Source of the DNA: Mucilaginibacter sp. KACC 22063
GTDB lineage: Bacteria; Bacteroidota; Bacteroidia; Sphingobacteriales; Sphingobacteriaceae
Length of the DNA stretch: 64,000 nucleotides
Direction of reading: 5' to 3'
NCBI RefSeq assembly: GCF_028736115.1
Contig: NZ_CP117877.1
Coordinates: forward strand, 4,660,187 to 4,724,186
Under the pieces are notes generated by a model. The model saw nothing but the letters and a program-made list of their open reading frames with translations, was not told where the DNA came from and ran no database searches. A program made the translations under genes and the position numbers. Positions 34,039-42,645 of this stretch are shown piece by piece; the stretch's first letter is position 1, and each line of letters opens with the position of its first letter.

Positions 34039-34635
34039 ATGCTCCCTTTTATGGGAGACGGAGGATTAATGCACGAAATAGAGCCATATTACCGCTGGCG
34101 GGATGATTACATTGCAGCAGAAGACGAGCTTTCGCCGTTCTACTCTACAGTGTATAACGAGTTTGAGTTTGATAAACAGGTATATAACTATTTGCTGCAT
34201 CCGCAATGGGATTCATTCGGGTCAAATACCATGTATCTGAAGGTACTGTATGTTGATTATGACCGGCATTACAGTATCATTGAATTAATTGGCGAGTGGA
34301 ATGATGCCATTAACAATGATATTATGCTGCTTAAGCGCGAATTATTGGAATTAATGATGGACGAGGGTGTGAACCATTTTATACTGATCGGTGAGAACAT
34401 CCTTAACTTCCATGCATCAGACGATTGCTACTACGAAGAATGGTTTCAGGATGTGGAAGATGGCTGGATAGCGGGTATCAACTTCCGCGAGCATGTGATC
34501 AATGAGTTTAAGCAAAATAACATTGATTATTACATTAACTTTGGCGGTATGCTCGACGAGTTAAACTGGCGGGCGCTTAAACCCTTGCAGATATTCAAAA
34601 AAATTGAGGAGCAGCTCACCCGCAGGCTCAATTAA
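34039..34635 (+). CDS. Conserved hypothetical acidic protein
   Basis: 198 residues (an alternative ATG at 34069 gives 188). Acidic and aromatic-rich: YYRWRDDYIAAEDELSPFY, FDKQVYNYLLHPQWDSFGS, YLKVLYVDYDRHYSIIELIG, LLELMMDEGVNHFILIGEN, CYYEEWFQDVEDGWIAGINF. No signal peptide or membrane segment; cytoplasmic. I recognise no domain. Packed 3 bp after murQ, so co-expressed with it; a link with wall recycling is only positional. Confidence 0.65.
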   Translation: MLPFMGDGGLMHEIEPYYRWRDDYIAAEDELSPFYSTVYNEFEFDKQVYNYLLHPQWDSFGSNTMYLKVLYVDYDRHYSIIELIGEWNDAINNDIMLLKRELLELMMDEGVNHFILIGENILNFHASDDCYYEEWFQDVEDGWIAGINFREHVINEFKQNNIDYYINFGGMLDELNWRALKPLQIFKKIEEQLTRRLN

Positions 34636-34686
34636 TTTGTTCTTCACAATTTATTGCTACTTTAGAATCGTAATTTATATTAGATA

Positions 34687-35421
34687 ATGGAAAACAATCA
34701 ACGTGATTTCGCTTATGAGAACGTTATGCAGTTGGATGACTCGCAAACCTCATCGCGGAAATTTATAGCAAATGTATTTTTATGGATGTTTATTGCGCTT
34801 GGCCTTTCGGCTTTTACAGCCTACTGGTTTGCGCATGACGTTAACTTACTAACTACTTTAATTGATGTTAATACTGGCCATCGTACCGGCTTAGGCACAG
34901 TAGTGATGTTTTCGCCGTTTGCATTTATCCTGGTGATGTCATTCGGTATTAACCGAATCTCAACGCCGGTTTTAATATTCCTGTTCCTGGCGTTTTCAGC
35001 TGTTATGGGCATGAGCTTAAGCTTTATTTTCCTGGCTTATACATCAGCGTCAATTTTTGGTGTATTTGTAACCGCATCTGTAGTGTTTGGTGTAATGGCC
35101 ATTGGCGGATACGTGACCAACAAGGACCTGACCAGCTTTGGCGGATTAATGGTTATGGGCCTTGTAGGTATTATCATTGCCTCTTTTGCTAATATGTTTT
35201 TAAAAAGCGAGGGACTTGACAAAGCAATCACTTATATAAGCGTAGCAGTATTTGTAGGCTTAACTGCTTATGACGTACAAAAGTTAAAACGCATTGGCGC
35301 AGGTTTAGAATACGGCAGCGCAGCAGCAGGTAAAATGGCTATTATGGGTGCATTAACTTTGTATCTTGATTTCATCAATCTGTTCCTGTCTTTACTAAGA
35401 TTATTCGGCAGAAGAAGATAA
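34687..35421 (+). CDS. Bax inhibitor-1/YccA family membrane protein
   Basis: 244 residues with seven membrane segments: FLWMFIALGLSAFTAYWFA, VMFSPFAFILVMSFGI, PVLIFLFLAFSAVMGMSLSF, ASVVFGVMAIGGYV, LMVMGLVGIIIASFANMF, YISVAVFVGLTAYDVQKLK, and a final hydrophobic stretch (LYLDFINLFLSLLRLFG). The TAYDVQ and YLDFINLF motifs are typical of the BI-1 family, which includes pH-sensitive calcium channels. Short cytoplasmic N-terminus. Strong terminator at 35442. Confidence 0.92.
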   Translation: MENNQRDFAYENVMQLDDSQTSSRKFIANVFLWMFIALGLSAFTAYWFAHDVNLLTTLIDVNTGHRTGLGTVVMFSPFAFILVMSFGINRISTPVLIFLFLAFSAVMGMSLSFIFLAYTSASIFGVFVTASVVFGVMAIGGYVTNKDLTSFGGLMVMGLVGIIIASFANMFLKSEGLDKAITYISVAVFVGLTAYDVQKLKRIGAGLEYGSAAAGKMAIMGALTLYLDFINLFLSLLRLFGRRR

Positions 35422-35441
35422 TCTGCACAAAATATTTTGAG

Positions 35442-35471
35442 AAGGGCTGCCCAATGGGTAGCCCTTTTTTG
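35442..35471 (+). terminator. Intrinsic terminator of the BI-1 gene
   Basis: AAGGGCTGCCC-AAT-GGGTAGCCCTT followed by TTTTTGTTG. Confidence 0.85.
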
Positions 35472-35734
35472 TTGCATAGGTTTTCCTTTATATGGCTACT
35501 TTGTGATTTAAATTGAGGTAGTACTAACCTGACATAACCTTTTTCAAATGTGACCTCGGGCTTGTTGCGGCAAACACAGGCAGTGCTAAAACGCTGAAAC
35601 AACAAAGCAACAAGGCCAAGTCACGAGTTTCTTTTGTATACTTTTCTTTGACGGCCAAAGAAAAGTATCATTAACAATGTCCGCATTCAATATTATAATC
35701 TTAACTTAGGTTTCCCAATTACAAACCACATCTG
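35472..35734. repeat. Non-coding gap with MITE-like hairpin M2
   Basis: At 35638-35668 ATACTTTTCTTTG and CAAAGAAAAGTAT pair perfectly (13 bp) around ACGGC. The core TTTGACGGCCAAA parallels TTTGACCGCTAAA of M1 at 5269-5301. The preceding ~160 bp are non-coding as far as I can see. Only one terminal hairpin is clear, so it may be a truncated copy. Confidence 0.5.
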
Positions 35735-36472
35735 ATGAAAACGATATTTAAAAGCCTGCTACTGTTATTTATTTTCGTTGTTACCATTAACTGCACAGCG
35801 AAAGTTGCTACAAGCAAACCGCGCGTGCTGGTATTTAGTAAAACAGCAGGCTACCATCATAAGTCTATCGGCCCGGGCATGGTAGCCATAGCCAAACTTG
35901 GAGCTGAAAACAACTTTGACGTTGATACCACAACAGATGCTTCTAAGTTTACTACAGATAACCTTAAGCAGTACGCTGCCGTAATTTTTCTAAGTACAAC
36001 CGGCGATGTACTTAATGATACCCAACAGGATGCGTTTAAGCAATACATAGAAGCAGGACATGGTTTTGTAGGTGTACACGCAGCTACCGATACCGAATAC
36101 GACTGGCCGTGGTATGGCAACCTGGTTGGCGCTTATTTCAAAAGTCACCCGGCACAGCAGGAAGCTACTTTCAATGTGGTTGATCGCAAATTTATCGCTA
36201 CTAAACACCTGCCCGCTGTTTGGAAACGCTTTGACGAGCTTTACAATTTTAAATGGCTTGCGCCAGACCTGCACGTGCTGATCACCATTGATGAGAAGAC
36301 TTATAAAGGCGGCGAAAACGGCGACAATCACCCGATGAGCTGGTACCATGACTACGATGGCGGCCGTGCTTTTTATACAGAACTTGGCCATACGGATGAA
36401 TCATACCAGGATCCGTTGTACCTCAAACACCTTTTAGGCGGTATCAAATACGCAATGGGCAAGGCTAAATGA
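35735..36472 (+). CDS. ThuA domain-containing secreted protein
   Basis: 245 residues. Signal peptide LLLFIFVVTINCTAKVA. ThuA (class I glutamine-amidotransferase-like) motifs: RVLVFSKTAGYHHKSIGPGM, YAAVIFLSTTGDVLNDTQQ, GHGFVGVHAATDTEYDWPWYGNLVGAYFKSHP, HPMSWYHDYDGGRAFYTELGHTDESY. The family is named for trehalose utilisation and is common in Bacteroidetes carbohydrate metabolism; the reaction is unknown. It stands alone before the metH riboswitch. Confidence 0.9.
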   Translation: MKTIFKSLLLLFIFVVTINCTAKVATSKPRVLVFSKTAGYHHKSIGPGMVAIAKLGAENNFDVDTTTDASKFTTDNLKQYAAVIFLSTTGDVLNDTQQDAFKQYIEAGHGFVGVHAATDTEYDWPWYGNLVGAYFKSHPAQQEATFNVVDRKFIATKHLPAVWKRFDELYNFKWLAPDLHVLITIDEKTYKGGENGDNHPMSWYHDYDGGRAFYTELGHTDESYQDPLYLKHLLGGIKYAMGKAK

Positions 36473-36522
36473 CCTGCCTTATTCTGTAAAACTTTTAATT
36501 CTGTTTCAGACCATTAAGCACA

Positions 36523-36554
36523 TTTGCTTTTTACAAGCTTATTGTGCAATTTTG
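36523..36554 (+). promoter_or_regulatory. Promoter of the SAM riboswitch-metH transcript
   Basis: TTTG (36523-36526), 20-nt spacer, CAATTTTG (36547-36554; one mismatch to TAnnTTTG). Predicted start falls at about 36560, the beginning of the riboswitch P1 stem. Confidence 0.55.
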
Positions 36555-36557
36555 CAA

Positions 36558-36672
36558 CGCTTATAGAGAAAGATGGAGGGATTAGACCCTGCGAAATCTT
36601 AGCAACCTGTGCTTACAAGGTGCTACATTCTACTTAAACTCTACGACTTGATGGGTTTAGGACAGATAAGCG
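36558..36672 (+). promoter_or_regulatory. SAM-I (S box) riboswitch upstream of metH
   Basis: P1: CGCTTAT (36558-36564) with ATAAGCG (36666-36672). The conserved core AGAGAAAGATGGAGGGATTA, then GACCCTGCGAAATCTTAGCAACC and AAGGTGCTA are the S-box hallmarks. P4 region near 36625-36660 is present. It is followed by GCGG-ATAAA-CCGC and six T (36680-36699), a short expression-platform terminator. SAM binding should reduce metH, and probably metF, expression. Confidence 0.88.
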
Positions 36673-36679
36673 AAAGTCA

Positions 36680-36699
36680 GCGGATAAACCGCCTTTTTT
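36680..36699 (+). terminator. Short terminator after the SAM riboswitch
   Basis: GCGG (36680-36683), loop ATAAA, CCGC (36689-36692), C, then TTTTTT. The stem is only 4 bp, so regulation may rely on weak termination or another mechanism. Confidence 0.5.
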
Positions 36700-36716
36700 C
36701 GTATAAGCTTAAGTCA

Positions 36717-36816
36717 GTATCAAGTATTTAGTAGCAGGTATCAAGATGATTTGATATCAGCAACTTAATGCCCTATGTGTGGTAATACTAACTACCTGAT
36801 ACGTGCTACTTGATAC
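36717..36816. repeat. Heptamer inverted-repeat element E4 (unit GTATCAA)
   Basis: Left arm in exact 7-bp steps 36717-36744 (GTATCAA, GTATTTA, then GTAGCAG and GTATCAA again). The right arm, read on minus from 36816, is exact 7-mers (GTATCAA, GTAGCAC, then GTATCAG and two more). It lies between the riboswitch terminator and metH ATG (36823), inside the metH leader. Confidence 0.7.
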
Positions 36817-36822
36817 TTCAAC

Positions 36823-39800
36823 ATGAGCATTAAAGAAGAGTTAAAAAAACGTATACTAGTTATAGACGGTGCTATGGGTACCATGATCCAGCGGTATCAG
36901 CTTACAGAAGCAGATTTTCGTGGCGATCGGTTTAAAAATCACCCGTCAGACCTTAAAGGTAATAACGACCTGCTGAATATCACGCGCCCGGATGTGATTA
37001 AGGCTATTCACCTGGAATACCTTGCCGCCGGGGCCGATATTATTGAAACCAATACGTTCAGCACGCAGCGCATTTCACTGGCCGACTACCACATGGAAGA
37101 GCTGGCTTATGAACTAAGTTATGAAGGTGCACGCATAGCACGTGAAGCGGTTGACGAATGGAATGCTAAAACTCCTGAAAAACCACGCTACGTAGCTGGT
37201 GCCGTTGGGCCAACCAACCGTACGGCATCTTTATCGCCGGATGTAAATGATCCGGGTTATCGTGCGGTTACCTTTGATGATCTTGCCGAAGCATACTATG
37301 ACCAGGTACGCGGTTTAGTGGATGGCGGCAGTGACCTGATCCTGATTGAAACCATTTTTGATACGCTAAATGCCAAAGCAGCAATTTTTGCTGTACAGCG
37401 TTACGGAAACGAGACTGGCAAACACCTTCCGATCATGATTTCGGGCACTATTACCGATGCTTCGGGACGTACACTTTCGGGGCAAACTGTCGAAGCTTTC
37501 TGGAATTCGATACGCCATGCCAACCTGCTTTCGGTCGGGCTTAACTGTGCTTTGGGAGCTAAAGAAATGCGACCGCATATTGAGGAGTTATCCGAGAAAG
37601 CAGATGTTTTCATCTCTGCTTATCCAAATGCAGGCCTTCCTAACGAGTTTGGAGGTTATGATGAAATGCCGCATGAAACCGCTCATTTTATCGATGACTT
37701 TTTACAGGCCGGTTTTGTTAATATTGTTGGTGGCTGCTGTGGTACCACGCCAGAGCATATTAAATGTATTGCAGAAAGAGCGGCTAAATATCCGCCGCGC
37801 GAAATTCCTGCCCAGGAGCCTTACATGCGTTTAAGCGGATTGGAAGCAGTTACCATTACCCCGCTTACCAACTTTGTAAACGTTGGCGAGCGTACCAATA
37901 TCACCGGTTCGCCTAAGTTTTCTAAATTAATACTGGCCGAAAATTACGAAGAGGCTTTAACCGTTGCACGCCAGCAAGTGGAAGGCGGTGCCCAGGTGAT
38001 TGACATCAACATGGACGAAGGCATGATTGATTCGGAAGCCGTAATGGTTAAGTTTCTTAACCTCGTAGCTTCCGAGCCTGATATTGCCAAACTTCCCATC
38101 ATGATCGACTCGTCGAAATGGACGGTTATCGAAGCGGGCTTAAAATGCCTGCAAGGCAAGGGCATCGTTAACTCTATCTCGCTTAAAGAGGGCGAAGAAA
38201 GGTTTAAAGAATATGCCCGTAAAATATTAAGCTACGGTGCGGCTACCGTTGTAATGGCCTTTGACGAACATGGTCAGGCCGACTCGTACCAGCGCCGTAT
38301 TGAGATATGCGAACGCTCATATAACATCCTTGTCAATGAGGTAGGCTTCCCGCCGCAGGATATCATCTTCGACCCTAATATTCTTACTGTTGCTACCGGC
38401 CTTGAAGAACACAACAACTATGCGGTAGACTTTATCGAAGCTACCCGCTGGATAAAACAAAACCTGCCGCTTGCCAAAGTAAGCGGTGGTGTAAGCAACA
38501 TTTCGTTCTCGTTCCGTGGTAATAACGTAGTACGCGAGGCTATGCACTCGGCATTCCTTTACCATGCTATTAAAGCAGGCATGGATATGGGTATTGTTAA
38601 CGCCGGCATGCTGGAGGTTTATGAACAGATACCGCCCGAACTGTTAATAAAAGTTGAAGATGTACTCCTTAACCGCCACCCGGAAGCCACCGAACGTCTG
38701 GTGGAGTTTGCCGAAACGGTAAAAAGCAAAGGCAAAGAAATTATTAAAGACGAGGCCTGGCGTAACGCCCCGGTACAGGAACGCCTTTCACATGCACTGG
38801 TTAAAGGCATTATTGAGTATTTGGATGCCGACGTTGAAGAAGCGCGTCAGCAATATGCCCGTCCACTTGAGGTGATCGAAGGACCGCTGATGGATGGCAT
38901 GAATATCGTAGGCGACCTGTTTGGCTCGGGCAAAATGTTTTTACCCCAAGTGGTAAAATCTGCCCGGGTAATGAAAAAAGCAGTTGCTTATTTGTTACCA
39001 TTTATTGAAGCAGAAAAGTTAAAAAATCCCGGTGGAGGCACCTCTTCCTCAGCCGGAAAGATTCTTTTAGCTACCGTTAAAGGCGATGTACACGATATTG
39101 GCAAGAACATAGTCGGCGTAGTGCTGGCTTGTAATAATTTCGAGGTGATTGACCTTGGCGTTATGGTGCCTGCGCAAAGGATACTTGACGAAGCCAGGAA
39201 GCAGAATGTAGATATTATCGGGCTTAGCGGATTGATTACGCCTTCACTTGACGAAATGGTACACTTTGCCAAAGAGATGGAACGCGAAGGGTTTACCATT
39301 CCGCTTATTGTTGGTGGGGCTACTACTTCACGTATTCACGCGGCGGTAAAAATTGCACCTAATTATTCTGGCGCTGCTATACATGTGCTAGATGCTTCAC
39401 GCAGCGTAACAGTGTGCAGCAGCCTGCTTAACAAGGATACCAAAGATGCATACATTGCCGGTACAAAAGCCGAATATGAAAAGGCTCGCGAAGCACATTT
39501 AAATAAGCGGTCGGATAAACGCTTTGTAAGCATTACCGATGCGCGCAACCAAAAATGCCAGATCAACCTTAACGGTTCGGTTCCGCCTAAACCTACTTTT
39601 ACAGGCACCAAAGTATTTGAGGCTTTCCCGCTCGAAGAACTTGTACCATATATCGACTGGACACCGTTTTTTCATACCTGGGAGCTGCGCGGCAGCTATC
39701 CAAAGATCTTTAACGACCAGCATGTTGGCACTGAAGCCAAAAAGCTTTATGATGACGCGCAGGTTTTGCTTAACCGTATTATTAAAGAACGGCTTTTGCA

Positions 39801-40497
39801 AGCCAATGGCGTTATCGGGTTTTGGCCGGCTAACAGCATTGGCGATGATATTGAGCTTTACAGCGATGAAAGCCGCACACAGCTTTTAAGCAAGATACAT
39901 ACCTTACGCCAGCAGGCAGAAAAAGTGAAAGGCGAGCCTTATTATGCTTTGTCAGACTTTATTGCGCCCAAAGATAGCGGTGTGCCCGATTACTTCGGCG
40001 GATTCGCCGTAACGGCAGGTATCGGCTGCGATGAGCTGGTTGCCGAGTTTGAACGTGACCACGACGACTATAACAGTATCATGGCCAAAGCCATTGCCGA
40101 CCGCCTTGCAGAGGCCTTTGCCGAGAAAATGCATGAACTGGTACGTCGCAAATATTGGGGCTACGCAAAAAACGAAACACTGGATAATCAGCAACTGATT
40201 AAAGAGGAGTACCAGGGTATACGCCCGGCACCGGGTTATCCGGCCTGCCCCGACCATACCGAAAAAACAACCTTATTTGATTTGCTGAAAGCAGAAGACA
40301 ACGCTCACATGCACCTTACCGAAAGCCTGGCCATGATGCCGGCAGCATCCGTAAGCGGCTTTTATTTCGCCCATCCCGAAGCTCGCTACTTCGGCTTAGG
40401 TAAAATCAGCAAAGACCAGGTAGAAGACTACGCACACCGCAAAGGCATGTCGGTCGAAACCGTTGAACGATGGTTGGGGCCTAATTTAAACTATTAG
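36823..40497 (+). CDS. metH: Cobalamin-dependent methionine synthase, full length
   Basis: 1224 residues with all four modules: homocysteine barrel (zinc Cys C242, C305, C306; GGCCGTTPEHI), pterin/methyl-folate barrel (NVGERTNITGSPKF), B12 cap and binding domain (H757 in KGDVHDIGKNIVG; later GGATTSR), and activation domain (RPAPGYPACPDHTEK near the C-terminus). It transfers methyl from methyl-THF to homocysteine, making methionine. SAM riboswitch upstream; metF downstream supplies its methyl-THF. Confidence 0.97.
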   Translation: MSIKEELKKRILVIDGAMGTMIQRYQLTEADFRGDRFKNHPSDLKGNNDLLNITRPDVIKAIHLEYLAAGADIIETNTFSTQRISLADYHMEELAYELSYEGARIAREAVDEWNAKTPEKPRYVAGAVGPTNRTASLSPDVNDPGYRAVTFDDLAEAYYDQVRGLVDGGSDLILIETIFDTLNAKAAIFAVQRYGNETGKHLPIMISGTITDASGRTLSGQTVEAFWNSIRHANLLSVGLNCALGAKEMRPHIEELSEKADVFISAYPNAGLPNEFGGYDEMPHETAHFIDDFLQAGFVNIVGGCCGTTPEHIKCIAERAAKYPPREIPAQEPYMRLSGLEAVTITPLTNFVNVGERTNITGSPKFSKLILAENYEEALTVARQQVEGGAQVIDINMDEGMIDSEAVMVKFLNLVASEPDIAKLPIMIDSSKWTVIEAGLKCLQGKGIVNSISLKEGEERFKEYARKILSYGAATVVMAFDEHGQADSYQRRIEICERSYNILVNEVGFPPQDIIFDPNILTVATGLEEHNNYAVDFIEATRWIKQNLPLAKVSGGVSNISFSFRGNNVVREAMHSAFLYHAIKAGMDMGIVNAGMLEVYEQIPPELLIKVEDVLLNRHPEATERLVEFAETVKSKGKEIIKDEAWRNAPVQERLSHALVKGIIEYLDADVEEARQQYARPLEVIEGPLMDGMNIVGDLFGSGKMFLPQVVKSARVMKKAVAYLLPFIEAEKLKNPGGGTSSSAGKILLATVKGDVHDIGKNIVGVVLACNNFEVIDLGVMVPAQRILDEARKQNVDIIGLSGLITPSLDEMVHFAKEMEREGFTIPLIVGGATTSRIHAAVKIAPNYSGAAIHVLDASRSVTVCSSLLNKDTKDAYIAGTKAEYEKAREAHLNKRSDKRFVSITDARNQKCQINLNGSVPPKPTFTGTKVFEAFPLEELVPYIDWTPFFHTWELRGSYPKIFNDQHVGTEAKKLYDDAQVLLNRIIKERLLQANGVIGFWPANSIGDDIELYSDESRTQLLSKIHTLRQQAEKVKGEPYYALSDFIAPKDSGVPDYFGGFAVTAGIGCDELVAEFERDHDDYNSIMAKAIADRLAEAFAEKMHELVRRKYWGYAKNETLDNQQLIKEEYQGIRPAPGYPACPDHTEKTTLFDLLKAEDNAHMHLTESLAMMPAASVSGFYFAHPEARYFGLGKISKDQVEDYAHRKGMSVETVERWLGPNLNY

Positions 40498-40943
40498 ATT
40501 TCAGTTACGAGTTAACAGTTGCGGGTTACGAGAAATAGAAATTATGATATTTACAAATCTTGAAGTATGGAAAGAAGCAAGAGTTTTAGTAAAACTTGTT
40601 TATACCAACATTTCTACTTTTCCAAGAGAAGAAATGTTTGGCTTACAATCCCAAATTAAGAGATCAGTAATTTCTATACCCTCAAACATTGCGGAAGGCT
40701 GTGGAAGAAACTCTGTTAAAGACTCAATGCAGTTCTTCTATATAGCTCGTGGCTCTGCTTTTGAATTAGAGGCTCAATTATATCTTTCAAACGATTTAGG
40801 ATTCGTTACTGAAGATCAACTAAATATCATGCTTAAACAATTAGAGTTAGTTAGAAAAATATTGGCTGGATTTATTAATTTTTATAAAACTCAACTACCC
40901 GCTTAATCTCGCAACTCGCAACTAAATTACTCGCAACTGAAAT
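40498..40943. repeat. Heptamer inverted-repeat cassette E5 enclosing a four-helix-bundle gene
   Basis: Left arm 40498-40533 starts on the base after the metH stop and holds four exact 7-mers from 40504 (GTTACGA, GTTAACA and so on). Right arm 40907-40943 reads on minus as GTTGCGA units and reaches into the ATG of metF (40942). The arms pair about 31 of 37. The only gene inside is 40544-40906. The cassette fills the whole metH-metF gap, so metH and metF would abut without it. Confidence 0.75.
40544..40906 (+). CDS. Four-helix-bundle protein (S23/23S rRNA intervening-sequence family)
   Basis: 120 residues. Family pattern: LEVWKEARVLVKLVYTNIST, FPREEMFGLQSQIKRSVISI, PSNIAEGCGRNSVKDSMQFF, YIARGSAFELEAQLYLSNDL, LKQLELVRKILAGFINFYK. 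Relatives are encoded inside 23S rRNA intervening sequences (Leptospira) or serve as Avd in diversity-generating retroelements; they form oligomers that bind nucleic acid. No reverse transcriptase is near. More AT-rich than metH and metF. Flanked by the inverted heptamer arms of E5. Confidence 0.9.
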   Translation: MIFTNLEVWKEARVLVKLVYTNISTFPREEMFGLQSQIKRSVISIPSNIAEGCGRNSVKDSMQFFYIARGSAFELEAQLYLSNDLGFVTEDQLNIMLKQLELVRKILAGFINFYKTQLPA

Positions 40944-41898
40944 GAAGATCACCGAACATATAGCTAACGCCAACGGCAAAACACTTTTTTCTTTTGAACT
41001 GCTGCCTCCTGTAAAAGGGTCAGGTATACAAGGCATATTTAATTCTATTGAACCTTTAATGGAGTTTAAACCGCCGTTTATAGACGTTACCTCATCCCGT
41101 GAAGATCTGGTTTACAAAGAGAAATCTAATGGCTTGCTGGAGCGTGTGGTTTATCGCAAGCGCCCCGGCACGGTAGCTGTCTGTGCTGCTATTATGAACC
41201 GGTTTAAGGTAGATGCCGTACCGCATCTTATTTGCGGTGGTTTCACAAAGGAAGAGACAGAATACGCGCTGATCGACCTACAATTTTTAGGTATAGACAA
41301 TGTGTTGGTGCTACGCGGCGATGCACGCAAAACCGATCCGGGATTTATTCCAACACCCGGCGGACACATGTATGCAACCGATCTGCTTAAACAGGTTACC
41401 GACATGAACAATGGGGTTTACCTGCATGAATATCATGACAGCTCGCATAAAACCAATTTCTGCATTGGTGTAGCCGGTTACCCAGAAAAGCATTTTGAGT
41501 CGCCAAACCTGAACACTGATTTTAAACATCTGAAGAAAAAGATAGACGATGGCGCTAATTTCATTGTAACTCAGATGTTCTATGATAATAACAAGTACTT
41601 CGACTTTGTAAACAGGTGCCGCGAAAACGGTATTAATGTCCCGATTATTCCAGGCTTAAAACCGTTGACGACTGCCAAGCAGCTTACCGTTCTGCCCAAG
41701 ATATTCCATATCGATATTCCGGAAGATTTGAGCAATGCCGTTTCTGGCTGCAAAAACGATAAAGAGGTAAAAGAAGTAGGCATCGAATTTATGATCAACC
41801 AATGCAAAGAGCTGGTTAAGTTTGGTGTACCTGTGCTACATTTTTATACCATGGGCAACCCCGAGCCAACAAAACGTATTGCACAAGCTATTTTTTAG
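40942..41898 (+). CDS. metF: Methylenetetrahydrofolate reductase
   Basis: 318 residues. FAD TIM-barrel: LFSFELLPPVKGSG (catalytic Glu region), FIDVTSSREDL, VPHLICGGFTKEETEYALIDL, VLRGDARK, NFCIGVAGYPEKHFES, DDGANFIVTQMFYDNNKYFDF, IIPGLKPLTTAKQL. It makes 5-methyl-THF, the methyl donor for MetH. The ATG overlaps the end of the E5 right arm. Converges with the HAD gene. Confidence 0.95.
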   Translation: MKITEHIANANGKTLFSFELLPPVKGSGIQGIFNSIEPLMEFKPPFIDVTSSREDLVYKEKSNGLLERVVYRKRPGTVAVCAAIMNRFKVDAVPHLICGGFTKEETEYALIDLQFLGIDNVLVLRGDARKTDPGFIPTPGGHMYATDLLKQVTDMNNGVYLHEYHDSSHKTNFCIGVAGYPEKHFESPNLNTDFKHLKKKIDDGANFIVTQMFYDNNKYFDFVNRCRENGINVPIIPGLKPLTTAKQLTVLPKIFHIDIPEDLSNAVSGCKNDKEVKEVGIEFMINQCKELVKFGVPVLHFYTMGNPEPTKRIAQAIF

Positions 41899-41902
41899 CA
41901 CA

Positions 41903-42511
41903 TTATACGGCTATGCCGTATGATGTAAGCTCTTCTTTTAATGCTTCAGGTGTGGTAAAATGAATGCTTGGTATACCCATCTTTATGGCAGCTGCTACAT
42001 TACGTGCGTTATCGTCAATGAATAATGCTTCTGAAGGATTAACCTGGTACCGGTCTAATAATATCTGGTAAAAAGCAGAAAACGGTTTACGCATCTTTTC
42101 TTCGCCAGACATGACGATACCGTCAAACCAGTTCAGGAAATCATACCGCTCCCTGGCTATTCCAAATGTTTCTGCCGACCAGTTGGTAAGGGCATATATT
42201 TTGTATTGACCACTTTCTTTCAGCTTGCGAAATATTTCTACCGTAGCATCAATAGGCCCGCCAAGCATTTCTTCCCAGCGGCCATAAAAAGCACGGATGT
42301 TGTCCTCATGCTCCGGGTAACGACTAATCAGCAATTCTGTACCATCATGCAGGCTACGCCCCGCATCCTGCTCTTCGTTCCAATCTGAAGTGGTGATATT
42401 GGCTAGAAAGTGTTGCATCTGTGTTTCGTCGTCAAACAGTTTCCTGTATAAATAAACCGGGTTCCAATCGATCAATACAGCGCCGAGATCAAATATGATG
42501 GTAGTGGTCAT
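41903..42511 (-). CDS. HAD family hydrolase (YihX-like)
   Basis: 202 residues. HAD motifs: I IIFDLGAVLIDWNP (here DLGAVL, the first catalytic Asp is replaced in position by the YihX-type DLGGVL form), II YALTNWSAE, III/IV MRKPFSAFYQILLDRY and ALFIDDNARNVAAA. YihX relatives are alpha-glucose-1-phosphate phosphatases; substrate here is not established. Gene is bordered by a hairpin at 41905-41921 on the metF side and a REP-like palindrome upstream. Confidence 0.88.
   Translation of the reverse strand: MTTTIIFDLGAVLIDWNPVYLYRKLFDDETQMQHFLANITTSDWNEEQDAGRSLHDGTELLISRYPEHEDNIRAFYGRWEEMLGGPIDATVEIFRKLKESGQYKIYALTNWSAETFGIARERYDFLNWFDGIVMSGEEKMRKPFSAFYQILLDRYQVNPSEALFIDDNARNVAAAIKMGIPSIHFTTPEALKEELTSYGIAV
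41905..41921. terminator. Hairpin between convergent metF and HAD genes
   Basis: ATACGGC-TAT-GCCGTAT, perfect 7-bp stem that overlaps the last codons of the HAD gene. No long T-run on either side, so termination is likely weak or Rho-assisted. Confidence 0.4.
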
Positions 42512-42549
42512 GCGTATGAAGAATTTGAGATGCGCAATTTAGCTTTTCC

Positions 42550-42628
42550 TGTCATTCTGAACGAAGTGAAGAATCTTTTGAAACATGAAGTTTATCTAAT
42601 AAGATCCTTCACTTCGTTCAGGATGACA
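42550..42628. repeat. REP-like palindrome R2
   Basis: TGTCATTCTGAACGAAGTGA at the left mirrors TGTCATCCTGAACGAAGTGA on the other strand at the right; ~28-nt arms with two mismatches and a ~20-nt centre. Near copy of R1. Between the HAD and thrC genes. Confidence 0.75.
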
Positions 42629-42645
42629 TAACTATAGTCTATTGC

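Noticed and set aside
35375..35605. Minus-strand open frame of 76 codons in the gap after the BI-1 gene
   Set aside because: It overlaps the BI-1 3' end and terminator, has no conserved motif, and covers repeat-like DNA.
40544..40906. Possible diversity-generating retroelement because of the Avd-like four-helix protein
   Set aside because: No reverse transcriptase, template repeat or variable-repeat target gene is in the surrounding region.
40498..40943. Short regularly repeated units suggested a CRISPR array
   Set aside because: Units are 7 bp, contiguous without spacers and inverted across a gene; no cas gene is present.
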